Below, piece by piece: positions 49,100-60,900 of a DNA stretch of 64,000 nucleotides (positions are counted from its first letter, which is position 1; each line of letters starts with the position of its first letter). The notes under the pieces were generated by a model. The model saw nothing but the letters and a program-made list of their open reading frames with translations. It had not been told where the DNA came from and did not search any database. The translations under genes were made by a program, and so were the position numbers. The stretch is taken from the NCBI RefSeq assembly GCF_051014445.1, contig NW_027488379.1, forward strand, positions 1,054,001 through 1,118,000, written 5' to 3'. The DNA comes from Colletes latitarsis (taxonomy: Eukaryota; Arthropoda; Insecta; Hymenoptera; Colletidae).

Positions 49100-50155
49100 T
49101 CTGGATTAGGTCTAGCATTTGCCCTCATCAGTCTCATACTTCCTCATTCTTCACATACTACTTGAACAGATCCTGGTTTAGTTCTGGTTTGGATCACATA
49201 GTAGTGTGGTACCACACTTAAACAGTCCATTAAACCTGGTTTCGATCAATGTTTTAAAGGTTAACGCATGTTAGGTCTAGGTTAGGTCTGGGATTTGCTC
49301 TCATCCGGCTCATACTTTTGCATATTTCTCATACTTGATCGCCAGATTGTGGTCTTTTTTTGATTTGGATAGCGTAGTAATGTGGTACCACACTGAAACA
49401 GTCCATTAAACCTGGTTTCGATCAATATTTTAGAGGATAACGCATGTTAGGTCTGGATTAGGTCTAGCATTTGCCCTCATCAGTCTCATGCTTCCTCATT
49501 CTTCACATACTACTTGAACAGATCCTGGATTAGTTCTGGTTTGGATCACATAGTAGTGTGGTACCACACTTAAACAGTCCATTAAACCTGGTTTCGATCA
49601 ATGTTTTAAAGGTTAACGCATGTTAGGTCTAGGTTAGGTCTGGGATTTGCTCTCATCCGGCTCATACTTTTGCATATTTCTCATACTTGATCGCCAGATT
49701 GTGGTCTTTTTTTGATTTGGATAACGTAGTAATGTGGTACCATACTGAAACAGTCCATTAAACCTGGTTTCGATCAATATTTTAGATGATAACGCATGTT
49801 AGGTCAGGGTTAGGTCTAGCATTTGCCCTCATCAGTCTCACACTTCCTCATTCTTCACATACTACTTGAACAGATCCTGGATTAGTTCTGGTTTGGATCA
49901 CATAGTAGTGTGGTACCACACTTAAACAGTCCATTAAACCTGGTTTTGATCACTGTTTTAAAGGTTAACGCATGTTGGGCCTAGGTTAGGTCCGGGATTT
50001 GCTCTCATCAGGCTGATACTTTCGCATATTTCTCATTCTTGATGGCCAGATTCTGGGCTTTTCTTGGTTTGGATCGCGCAGTAATGTGGATCTACACTGA
50101 AACAGTCCGTTAAACCTGGTTTCGATCAACATTTTAGAGGATAACGCATTTAAGG
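49100..50155. repeat. Dimeric higher-order repeat (2 x 176 bp), three copies
   Basis: Units starting at 49,100, 49,452 and 49,804 are 352 bp apart. The first monomer has TCTAGCATTTGCC, CATACTACTTGAACAG and a CACATAGTAGTG dyad. The second has CATCCGGCTC, TTTTGCATATT and GATCGCCAGATTGTGG in the first two copies, and a GGGCTTTTCTTGG unit in the third. The equivalent place in the second block (52,617-53,490) has one dimer fewer, and the third (58,773) has lost a further monomer. Confidence 0.8.
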
Positions 50156-50507
50156 TCTAGGTTAGGTCTGGGATTTGCTCTCATCAGGCTCATACTTTCG
50201 CATATTTCTCATACTTGTTGAGCAGATCCTGGGATTTTTCTGGTTTGGACCACGTAGAAATGTGGTACCACACTGAAACAGTCAATTAAACCAGGTTTCG
50301 ATCAATATTTTAGATGATAACGCATGTTAGGTCAGGGTTAGGTCTAGCATTTGCCCTCATCAGTCCCACACTTCCTCATTCTTCACATACTACTTGAACA
50401 GATCCTGGATTAGTTCTGGTTTGGATCACATAGTAGTGTGGTACCACACTTAAACAGTCCATTAAACCTGGTTTCGATCAATGTTTTAAAGGTTAACGCA
50501 TGTTGGG

Positions 50508-50857
50508 TCTAGGTTAGGTCCGGGAATTGCTCTCATCAGGCTCATACTTTTGCATATTTCTCATACTTGATGGCCAGATTCTGGGCTTTTTTTGATTTGT
50601 TAACGTAGTAATGTGGTACCACACTGAAACAGTCCATTAAACCTGGTTTCGATTAATATTTTAGAGGATAACGCATGTTAGGTCTAGGTTAGGTCCGGGA
50701 ATTGCTCTCATCAGGCTCATACTTTTGCATATTTCTCATACTTGATGGCCAGATTCTGGGCTTTTTTTGATTTGTTAACGTAGTAATGTGGTACCACACT
50801 GAAACAGTCCATTAAACCTGGTTTCGATTCATATTTTAGAGGATAACGCATGTTAGG
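50508..50857. repeat. Adjacent near-identical monomer pair (175-bp units)
   Basis: Units beginning at 50,508 and 50,683 share GGTCCGGGAATTGC, CTTTTGCATATTTC and the one-base-shorter TTTGATTTGTTAACG. I noted only about two differences (GGTTAACG/GGATAACG-type and GATTAATATT/GATTCATATT). This is a single-monomer tandem duplication, much younger than the spread of its neighbours. Confidence 0.8.
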
Positions 50858-51909
50858 TCTGGGTTAGGTCTAGGATTTGCCCTCATCAGGCTCATACTTT
50901 CGCATTATTCGCATGCTCGTTGACCAGATACAGCTCCTATTCTGGTTTGGATCACGTGGTAATTTGGTACCACACTGAAACAGTCAATTAAACCTAGTCT
51001 GGGTCAACATTTCATTGGATAATGCATTTTATGTCTGGGTTAGGACCGCGATTTGCCCACATGAGGCTCATACTTTCGCATATTTCTCATACTTGTTGGC
51101 CAGATCGTGGACTTTTACTGGTTTGGATCACATGGTAATGTGATGTCACACTGAAACAGTCGACTAAACCTGGTCACGATCAATATTTTAGAGGATAACG
51201 CATGTTAGGTGTAGGTTAGGTCTGGGATTTGCTCTCATCAGGCTCATACTTTCGCATATTTCCGAAACTTGGTGGCCAGATTCTGGCCTTTTTCTGGTTT
51301 GGATCACGTAGTAATGTGGTACCACACTGAAACAGTCGATTAAACCTGGTCTCGATCAATATTTTAGAGGATAACGCATGTTAGGTCTGGGTTAGGCCTG
51401 GGATTTGCCCTCTTCAGACTCATACTTTCGCATTCTTCGAATACTTGTTGAACAGATCCTGGGTTTTTTCTGCTTTGGATCACGTAGTAATGTGGTACCA
51501 CACTGGAACAGTCGATTAAATCTGGTTCCGGTCAATATTTTTGTGGAAAACACATGTTATGGTCTCGGTCAGGTCTAGGATTTGCCCACAGCTGGGCCAT
51601 ACCTTTGCATATTGCTGATACTTTTTGGCCAGATCCTGGGCTTTCACTGCTTTGGATCACGTGGTAATGTGGTACCACACTGAAACAGTCAATTAAACCT
51701 GGTTCCGATCAATATTTTTGAGGAAAACTCATGTTTTGGTCTCGGTTAGGTCTAGGATTTGCCCTCAGCTGGGTCATACTTTCGCATATTTCTCATACTT
51801 TTTGGCCAGATCCTGGACTTTCACTGCTTTGGATCACGTAGTAATGTGGTACCACACTGAAACAGTCGATTAAACCTGGTTTCGATCAATATTTTAGAGG
51901 ATAACGCAT
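50858..51909. repeat. Right-island monomers with CAGCTGGG and CGCATGCTCG variants
   Basis: About six diverged monomers. The unit at 50,860 has CATTATTCGCATGCTCGTTGACC. The next carry AACATTTCATTGG, CGTGGACTTTTACTGG, TCTTCGAATAC, and two units with CAGCTGGGYCATAC and CTTTCACTGC. The stretch 51,386-51,710 recurs at 54,025-54,350 at an offset of 2,639 bp, and again at 60,005-60,330. Confidence 0.75.
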
Positions 51910-53953
51910 GTTAGGTCTAGGTTAGGTCTGGGATTTGCTCTCATCAGGCTCATACTTTCGCATATTTCTCATACTTGTTTAGCAGATCCTGGGATTTTTC
52001 TGGTTTGGACCACGTAGTAATGTGGTACCACACTGAAACTCAATTAAACCTGGTTTCGATCAATATTTTAGAGGATAACGCATGTTAGGTCTGGGTTAGG
52101 CCTTGGATTTGCCCTCATCAGACTCATACTTTCGCATATTTCTCTTACTTGTTGGCCAGAGCCTGGGCTTTTTCTGGTTTCGGTCACGTGGTAATGTGGG
52201 GCCACACTGAAACATTCGATTAAACTTGGTCTCGATCAATATTTTAGAGGATAACGCATGTTAGGTCTAGGCCAGGGCTGGGGTTAGGCCTCATCAGACT
52301 CTTACTTTCGCATTCTTCACATACTTGTTGAACAGATCCCGGGATTTTTCTGGTTTGGATCACGTAGTAATGTGGTACCACACTGAAACAGTCAATTAAA
52401 CCTGGTTTCGATCAATATTTTAGAGGATAACTCATGTTAGGTCTAGGTTAGGCCTTGGATTTGCCCTCATCAGACTCATACTTTCGCATTCTTCACACAC
52501 TTGTTGAACAGATCCCGGGCCTTTCTGGTTTGGATCACGTGGTAATGTGGTACCTCAATGAAACAGTCGACTAAACCTGGTCTCGATCAATATTTTAGAG
52601 GATAACGCATGTTAGGTCTGGATTAGGTCTAGCATTTGCCCTCATCAGTCTTATACTTCCTCATTCTTCACATACTACTTGAACAGATCCCGGATTAGTT
52701 CTGGTTTGGATCACATAGTAGTGTGGTACCACACTTAAACAGTCCATTAAACCTGGTTTCGATCAATGTTTCAAAGGTTAACGCATGTTAGGTCTAGGTT
52801 AGGTCTGGGATTTGCTCTCATCCGGCTCATACTTTTGCATATCTCTCATACTTGATCGCCAGATTGTGGTCTTTTTTTGGTTTGGATAACGTAGTAATGT
52901 GGTACCACACTGAAACAGTCCATTAAACCTGGTTTCGATCAATATTTTAGATGATAACGCATGTTAGGTCAGGGTTAGGTCTAGCATTTGCCCTCATCAG
53001 TCTCACACTTCCTCATTCTTCACATACTACTTGAACAGATCCTGGATTAGTTCTGGTTTGGATCACATAGTAGTGTGGTACCACACTTAAACAGTCCATT
53101 AAACCTGGTTTTGATCAATGTTTTAAAGGTTAACGCATGTTGGGCCTAGGTTAGGTCCGGGATTTGCTCTCATCAGGCTCATACTTTCGCATATTTCTCA
53201 TTCTTGTTGGCCAGATTCTGGGCTTTTCTTGGTTTGGATCGCGCAGTAATGTGGATCTACACTGAAACAGTCCTTTAAACCTGGTTTCGATCAACATTTT
53301 AGAGGATAACGCATGTTAGGTCTAGGTTAGGTCTGGGATTTGCTCTCATCAGGCTCATACCTTCGCATATTTCTCATACTTGTTGAGCAGATCCTGGGAT
53401 TTTTCTGGTTTGGACCACGTAGAAATGTGGTACCACACTGAAACAGTCTATTAAGCCAGGTTTCGATCAATATTTTAGATGATAACGCATGTTAGGTCAG
53501 GGTTAGGGCTAGCATTTGCCCTCATCAGTCTCACACTTCCTCATTCTTCACATACTACTTGAACAGATCCTGGATTAGTTCTGGTTTGGATCACATAGTA
53601 GTGTGGTACCACACTTAAACAGTCCATTAAACCTGGTTTCGATCAATGTTTTAAAGGTTAACGCATGTTGGGTCTAGGTTAGGTCCGGGATTTGCTCTCA
53701 TCAGGCTCATACTTTTGCATATTTCTCATACTTGATGGCCAGTTTCTGGACTTTTTCTGGTTTGGATCACGTAGTAATGTGGTACCACACTGAAACAGTC
53801 AATTCAACCTGGTCTCGATAAATGTTTTAGAGGATAACGCATGTTAGGTCTGGGTTAGGTCTAGGATTTGCCCACATGAGGCTCATACTTTCGCATATTT
53901 CTCATACTTGTTGGCCAGATCGTGGACTTTTACTGGTTTGGATCACATGGTAA

Positions 53954-53965
53954 TGTGATATCACA
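53954..53965. other. Compensated dyad variant TGTGATATCACA
   Basis: A perfect 12-bp palindrome in which both arms differ from TGTGG/CCACA by complementary changes (G to A, C to T). It recurs at 59,934-59,945. The related TGTGATGTCACA at 51,139-51,150 keeps the same paired arms with a different centre. One-sided intermediates exist: TGTGATACCACA at 634-645 and TGTGGTATCACA at 810-821. Confidence 0.6.
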
Positions 53966-55600
53966 CTGAAACAGTCGACTAAACCTGGTCACGATCAATA
54001 TTTTAGAGGATAACGCATGTTAGGTCTGGGTTAGGCCTGGGATTTGCCCTCTTCAGACTCATACTTTCGCATTCTTCGAATACTTGTTGAACAGATCCTG
54101 GGTTTTTTCTGCTTTGGATCACGTAGTAATGTGGTACCACACTGAAACAGTCGATTAAATCTGGTTCCGGTCAATATTTTTGTGGAAAACACATGTTATG
54201 GTCTCGGTCAGGTCTAGGATTTGCCCACAGCTGGGCCATACCTTTGCATATTGCTGATACTTTTTGGCCAGATCCTGGGCTTTCACTGCTTTGGATCACG
54301 TAGTAATGTGGTACCACACTGAAACAGTCCATTAAACCTAGTTTCGAACAACATTTTAGAGGATAGCGCATGCTTGGCCTAGGTTAGGTCTGGGATATAC
54401 CCCCATCAGGCTCATACTTTCGCATATTTCTCGTTCTTGTTAGCCAGATTCTGGGCTTTTTCTGGTTTGTATCACGTAGTAATGTGGTACCACACTGGAA
54501 CGGTCCATCAAACCTAGATTCGAATCAATATTTTAGAGGATATCGCATGTTAGGACTATGTTAGGTCTGGGATTTGCTCTCATCAGGCTCATACTTTCGC
54601 ATATATCCCATACTTGATGGCCAGTTTCTGGGCTTTTTTTGGTTTGGATAATGTAGCAATGTGGTACAACACTGAAACAGTCCACTAAACCTGGTTTCGA
54701 TCAATATTTTAGAGGATAACGCATGTTAGGTCTATGTTAGGTCTGGGATTTGCTCTGATCAGGCTCATACTTTCGCATATTATTCATACTTGATGGCCAG
54801 ATTCTGGGCTTTTTTTGGTTTTGTTAACGTAGTAATGTGGTACCACACTGAGACAGTCCATTAAACCTGGTTTCGATTAATATTTTAGAGGATAACGCAT
54901 GTTAGGTCTAGGTTAGGTCTGGGATTTGCTGTCATCAGGCTCATACATTCGCATATTTCTCATACTTGTTGTGCAGATCCTGGGATTTTTCTGGTTTGGA
55001 TCACGTAGTAATGTGGTACCACACTGAAACTGTCAATTAGACCTAGTTTCGATCAATATTTTATAGGATAACGCATGTTGGGTCTAGGTTAGGCCTTGGA
55101 TTTGCCCTCATCAGACTCATACTTTCGCATTCTTCCCACACTTGTTGAACAGATCCCGGATTTTTTCTGGTTTGGATCACGTAGTAATATGGTACCACTA
55201 TGAAACAGTCGACTAAACCTGGTCTCGATCAATATTTTAGAGAGTAACGCATGCTAGGTTTAGGTTAGGTCTGGGATTTGCACTCATCAGGCTCATACTT
55301 TCGCATATTTTTCATACTTCTTGGCCAGATCGTGGAGTTTTACTGGTTTGGATAACGTAGTAATGTGGTACCACACTGAAACAGTCCATTAAACCTGGTC
55401 TCGATAAATATTTTAGAGGATAACGCATGTTAGGTCTGGTTTAGGCCTGGGATTTGCCCTCATCAGTCTCATACTTCCTCATTCATCACATACTTCTTGA
55501 ACAGATCCTTGGTCTTTTCTGGTTTGGATCACATAGTAGTGTGGTACCACACTGAAACAGTCGATTAAACCAGGTTTCGATCAATATTTTAGATGATCAC

Positions 55601-55625
55601 GCATGTTAGGGTTAGGTCTAGGATT
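55601..55625. repeat. Contracted monomer start with TTAGGGTTAGG
   Basis: Where relatives read GTTAGGTCAGGGTTAGG, this unit reads GTTAGGGTTAGG, a loss of about five or six bases within the 11-bp duplication at the monomer junction. The result looks like two telomere-type repeats, but it is isolated and explained by slippage inside the satellite. The counterpart is missing in the second copy of the large unit. Confidence 0.65.
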
Positions 55626-56836
55626 TGCCTTCATCAGACTCATACTTTCGCATTCTACGAATACTTGTTGAACAGATCCTGGGTTCTTTCTGCTTTGGAT
55701 CACGTTGTAATGTGGCACCACACTGAAACAGTCGATTAAATCTGGTTCCGATCAATATTTTTGAGGTTAACTCATGTCAGGTCTAGGCCAGGCCTGGGAT
55801 ATGCCCTCATCAGACTCATACTTTCGCATTCTTCACATACTTGTTGAACAATTCCCGGATTTTTTCTGGTTTGGATCACGTAGTAATGTGGTACCACACT
55901 GAAACAGTCCATTAAACCTGGTTTCGAACAACATTTTAGTGGGTAGCGCTTGTTTGGCCTTGGTTAGGTCTGGGATATGCTCCCATCAGGCTCATACTTT
56001 CGCATATTTCTCATACTTGATGGCCAGATTCTGGGCTTTTTCTGGTTTGGATCACGTAGTAATGTGGTACCACACAGAAATAGTCAACTCAACCTGGATT
56101 CGATCAATATTTTAGAGGATAACACCGGTTATGTCTGGGTTAGGTCTGGGATTTGCCCTCATCAGGCACTTACGTTCGCATTTTTCGCATACTCGTTGAC
56201 CAGATGCTGGGCTTTTTCTGGTTTGGATCACGTGGTAATGTGGTACCACACTGAAACAGTCAATTAAACCTAGTCTGAGTCAACATTTCAAAGGGTAATG
56301 CATGTTAGGTCTGGGTTAGGTCTGTGATTTGCCCTGATGGGGCTAATCCTTTCGCATATTTCTCATACTTGTTGGCCAGATCGTGGACTTTTACAAGTTT
56401 GGATCTCGTAGTAATGTGGGACCACACTGAAACAGTCGATTAAACCTGGTCTCGATCAATATTTTGGAGGATAACGCATGTTAGGTCTGGATTAGGTCTG
56501 GGATTTGCCCTCGTCAGTCTCATACTTCCGCATTCTTCACATACTTCTTGAACAGATCCTGGGTTTTTCCTGGTTTGGATCACATAGTAGTGTGGTACCA
56601 CACCGAAACTGTCGATTAAACTTGGTTTTGATCAATATTTTAGAGGATAACACATGTTAGGTCTGAGTAGGGTCAAGGATTTGCCCACATGTGGCTCATA
56701 CTTTTGCATGTTTCTCTTACGTGTTAGCCAGATCCTTTGCTTTTTCTGGGTTGGATCACATAGAAATGTGGTACCACTAAGAAAAAGTCCATTAAACCTG
56801 GCTTCGATCAATATTTTAGAGGATAACGCATGTTAG

Positions 56837-57929
56837 GTCTAGGTTAGTTCTGGGATTTGCTCTCATCAGGCTCATACTTTCGCATATTTCTGATACTTGA
56901 TGGCCAGATTCTGTTCTTTTTCTGGTTTGGATCACATAATAATGCGGTACCTCTTTGAAACAGTCAATTAAACCTGGTTTCGATCAATATTTTAGAGGAT
57001 GACGCATGTTAGGTCTATGTCAGGTCTGGGATTTGCCCTCATCAGGCTCATACTTTCGCATTTTGCGCATACTCGTTGACCAGACACTGGTCTTTTTCTG
57101 GTTTGGATCACGTAGTAATGTGGTACCACACTGAAACTGTCAATTAAACCTAGTCTGGGTCTACATTTCAAAGGATAATGCATGTTAGGTCTGTGTTAGG
57201 TCTGTCATTTGCCCACATGAGGCTCATACTTTCGCATATTTCTGATACCTGATGGCCAGATTCTGGACTTTTTCTGGGTTGGATCACGTAGTAATGTGGT
57301 ACCACACTGAAACGGTCCATTAAACCTAGATTCGATCAATATTTTAGAGGATAACACATGTTAGGTCTAGGTTAGGTCTGGGATTTGCACTCACCAGGCT
57401 CATACATTCGCATATTTTTCATACTTGTTGGCCAGATCGTGGACTTTTACTGGTTTGGATCACGTGGTAATGTGGTACCACACTGAAACAGTCAATTGAA
57501 CCTAGTCTGGGTTTACATTTCAAAGGATAATGCATTTTAGGTCTGGTTCAGGTCTGGGATTTGCCCACATGAGGTTCATCCTTTCGCAAATTTCTCATAC
57601 TTGTAGGCCAGATCCTGGGCTTTTTCTGGATTGGATCACGTAGTAATGTGGTACCACACTGAAACTGTCGACTAAACCTGGTCTCGATCAATATTTTAGA
57701 GGATGACGCATGTTAGGTCTGGATTAGGTTTGGGATTTGCCCTCATCAGTCTCATACTTCCTCATTCTTCACATACTTCTTGAACAGATTCTGGGCTTTT
57801 TCTGGTTTGGATCACGTAGTAATGTGGTACCACACTGAAACAGACCATTAAACCTGGTTTCAATCAATATCTTAGAGGATAACTCATGTTACGTCTAGGT
57901 TAGGCCTTGGATTTGCCCTCATCAGACTC
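56837..57929. repeat. Linker monomers between large-unit copies
   Basis: About six diverged monomers with no close partner noticed: CTGTTCTTTTTCTGG, CACATAATAATGCGG, TTTTGCGCATACTCG, CTGGGTCTACATTTC, CTGTCATTTGCC and GAGGTTCATCC. They share the AACATTTCAAAGG and CTCGTTGACC features of the units at 50.9 and 56.2 kb. Only satellite sequence is present. Confidence 0.75.
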
Positions 57930-60900
57930 ATACTTTCGCATATTCCTCTTACTTGTTGGCCAGAGCCTGGGCTTTTTCTGGTTTCGGTCACGTGGTAATG
58001 TGGGGCCACACTGAAACATTCGATTAAACTTGGTCTCGATCAATATTTTAGAGGATAACGCATGTTAGGTCTAGGCCAGGGCTGGGGTTAGGCCTCATCA
58101 GACACTTACTTTCGCATTCTTCACATACTTGTTGAACAGATCCCGGGATTTTTCTGGTTTGGATCACGTAGTAATGTGGTACCACACTGAAACAGTCCAT
58201 CAAACCTAGTTTCGATCAACATTTTAGAGGATAGCGCATGTTTGGCCTAGGTTAGGTCTCGGATATGCTCCCATCAGGCTCATACTTGCGCATATTTCTC
58301 ATTCTTGTTGGCCAGATTCTGGGCTTTTCTTGGTTTGGATCGCGCAGTAATGTGGATCTACACTGAAACAGTCCTTTAAACCTGATTTCGATCAACATTT
58401 TAGAGGATAACGCATGTTAGGTCTAGGTTAGGTCTGGGATTTGCTCTCATCAGGCTCATACTTTCGCATATTTCTCATACTTGTTGAGCAGATCCTGGGA
58501 TTTTTCTGGTTTGGATCACGTAGTAATATGGTACCACACTGAAACAGTCAATTAAACCTGGTTTCGATCAATATTTTAGAGGATAACTCATGTTAGGTCT
58601 AGGTTAGGCCTTGGATTTGCCCTCATCAGACTCATACTTTCGCATTCTTCACACACTTGTTGAACAGATCCCGGGCCTTTCTGGTTTGGATCACGTGGTA
58701 ATGTGGTACCTCAATGAAACAGTCGACTAAACCTGGTCTCGATCAATATTTTAGAGGATAACGCATGTTAGGTCTGGATTAGGTCTAGCATTTGCCCTCA
58801 TCAGTCTTATACTTCCTCATTCTTCACATACTACTTGAACAGATCCCGGATTAGTTCTGGTTTGGATCACATAGTAGTGTGGTACCACACTGAAACAGTC
58901 CATTAAACCTGGTTTCGATCAATATTTTAGATGATAACGCATGTTAGGTCAGGGTTAGGTCTAGCATTTGCCCTCATCAGTCTCACACTTCCTCATTCTT
59001 CACATACTACTTGAACAGATCCTGGATTATTTCTGGTTTGGATCACATAGTAGTGTGGTACCACACTTAAACAGTCCATTAAACCTGGTTTTGATCAATG
59101 TTTTAAAGGTTAACGCATGTTGGGCCTAGGTTAGGTCCGGGATTTGCTCTCATCAGGCTCATACTTTCGCATATTTCTCATTCTTGTTGGCCAGATTCTG
59201 GGCTTTTCTAGGTTTGGATCGCGCAGTAATGTGGATCTACACTGAAACAGTCCTTTAAACCTGGTTTCGATCAACATTTTAGAGGATAACGCATGTTAGG
59301 TCTAGGTTAGGTCTGGGATTTGCTCTCATCAGGCTCATACCTTCGCATATTTCTCATACTTGTTGAGCAGATCCTGGGATTTTTCTGGTTTGGACCACGT
59401 AGAAATGTGGTACCACACTGAAACAGTCAATTAAACCAGGTTTCGATCAATATTTTAGATGATAACGCATGTTAGGTCAGGGTTAGGTCTAGCATTTGCC
59501 CTCATCAGTCTCACACTTCCTCATTCTTCACATACTACTTGAACAGATCCTGGATTAGTTCTGGTTTGGATCACATAGTAGTGTGGTACCACACTTAAAC
59601 AGTCCATTAAGCCTGGTTTCGATCAATGTTTTAAAGGTTAACGCATGTTGGGTCTAGGTTAGGTCCGGGATTTGGACTCATCAGGCTCATACTTTTGCAT
59701 ATTTCTCATACTTGATGGCCAGTTTCTGGACTTTTTCTGGTTTGGATCACGTAGTAATGTGGTACCACACTGAAACAGTCAATTCAACCTGGTCTCGATA
59801 AATGTTTTAGAGGATAACGCATGTTAGGTCTGGGTTAGGTCTAGGATTTGCCCACATGAGGCTCATACTTTCGCATATTTCTCATACTTGTTGGCCAGAT
59901 CGTGGACTTTTACTGATTTGGATCACATGGTAATGTGATATCACACTGAAACAGTCGACTAAACCTGGTCACGATCAATATTTTAGAGGATAACGCATGT
60001 TAGGTCTGGGTTAGGCCTGGGATTTGCCCTCTTCAGACTCATACTTTCGCATTCTTCGAATACTTGTTGAACAGATCCTGGGTTTTTTCTGCTTTGGATC
60101 ACGTAGTAATGTGGTACCACACTGAAACAGTCGATTAAATCTGGTTCCGGTCAATATTTTTGTGGAAAACACATGTTATGGTCTCGGTCAGGTCTAGGAT
60201 TTGCCCACAGCTGGGCCATACCTTTGCATATTGCTGATACTTTTTGGCCAGATCCTGGGCTTTCACTGCTTTGGATCACGTAGTAATGTGGTACCACACT
60301 GAAACAGTCCATTAAACCTAGTTTCGAACAACATTTTAGAGGATAGCGCATGCTTGGCCTAGGTTAGGTCTGGGATATACCCCCATCAGGCTCATACTTT
60401 CGCATATTTCTCGTTCTTGTTAGCCAGATTCTGGGCTTTTTCTGGTTTGTATCACGTAGTAATGTGGTACCACACTGGAACGGTCCATCAAACCTAGATT
60501 CGATCAATATTTTAGAGGATAACGCATGTTAGGTCTATGTTAGGTCTGGGATTTGCTCTGATCAGGCTCATACTTTCGCATATTACTCATATTTGATGGC
60601 CAGAATCTGGGCTTTTTTTGGTTTTGTTAACGTAGTAATGTGGTACCACACTGAAACAGTCCATTAAACCTGGTTTCGATTAATATTTTACAGGATAACG
60701 CATGTTAGGTCTAGGTTAGGTCTGGGATTTGCTATCATCAGGCTCATACATTCGCATATTTCTCATACTTGTTGTGCAGATCCTGGGATTTTTCTGGTTT
60801 GGATCACGTAGTAATGTGGTACCACACTGAAACTGTCAATTAGACCTAGTTTCGATCAATATTTTATAGGTTAACGCATGTTTGGTCTAGGTTAGGCCTT

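Larger units (their letters stand above)
48220..50500. repeat. Right-island block, copy 1
   Basis: About 13 monomers that recur, with losses, at 51,910-53,680 and 57,930-59,650. A shared 3-bp deletion, GAAACTCAATT for GAAACAGTCAATT, near 48,343 and 52,037 proves common origin of the left part. Offsets change from 3,693 to 3,517 to 3,165 bp as monomers are gained or lost. Markers are CTTTAAACC with GGATCTACAC, CCCGGGCCTTTC, ACTACTTGAACAG and GATTAGTTCTGG. Confidence 0.8.
51910..56836. repeat. Large right-island unit (~34 monomers period), copy 1
   Basis: From 52,130 it matches 57,935-62,604. The offset changes stepwise: 5,804 bp near 52,147; 6,156 bp at 52,442; 5,980 bp at 52,969-54,520; 5,808 bp at 55,977-56,800. 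Each step reflects one or two whole monomers gained or lost, plus small indels. Markers include CAGGGCTGGGGTTAGGCC at 52,273, GAATCAATATT at 54,528, CGGTTATGTCTGGG at 56,126 and CACTAAGAAAAAGTCC at 56,773. It is old enough to be rearranged, yet the sequence identity remains high. Confidence 0.8.

Noticed and set aside
55601..55625. Telomere repeat tract (TTAGGGTTAGG)
   Set aside because: Only two adjacent words occur, at one monomer junction, fully explained by a small deletion in the local 11-bp duplication.
55977..56267. Plus-strand frames of 96 codons at 55977-56267 and 61785-62075, and of 60-65 codons at 32288-32485, 56654-56836 and 62462-62644
   Set aside because: The longest frames of the window are still satellite read-through spanning less than two monomers, duplicated with the large block. 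There is no independent evidence for genes.
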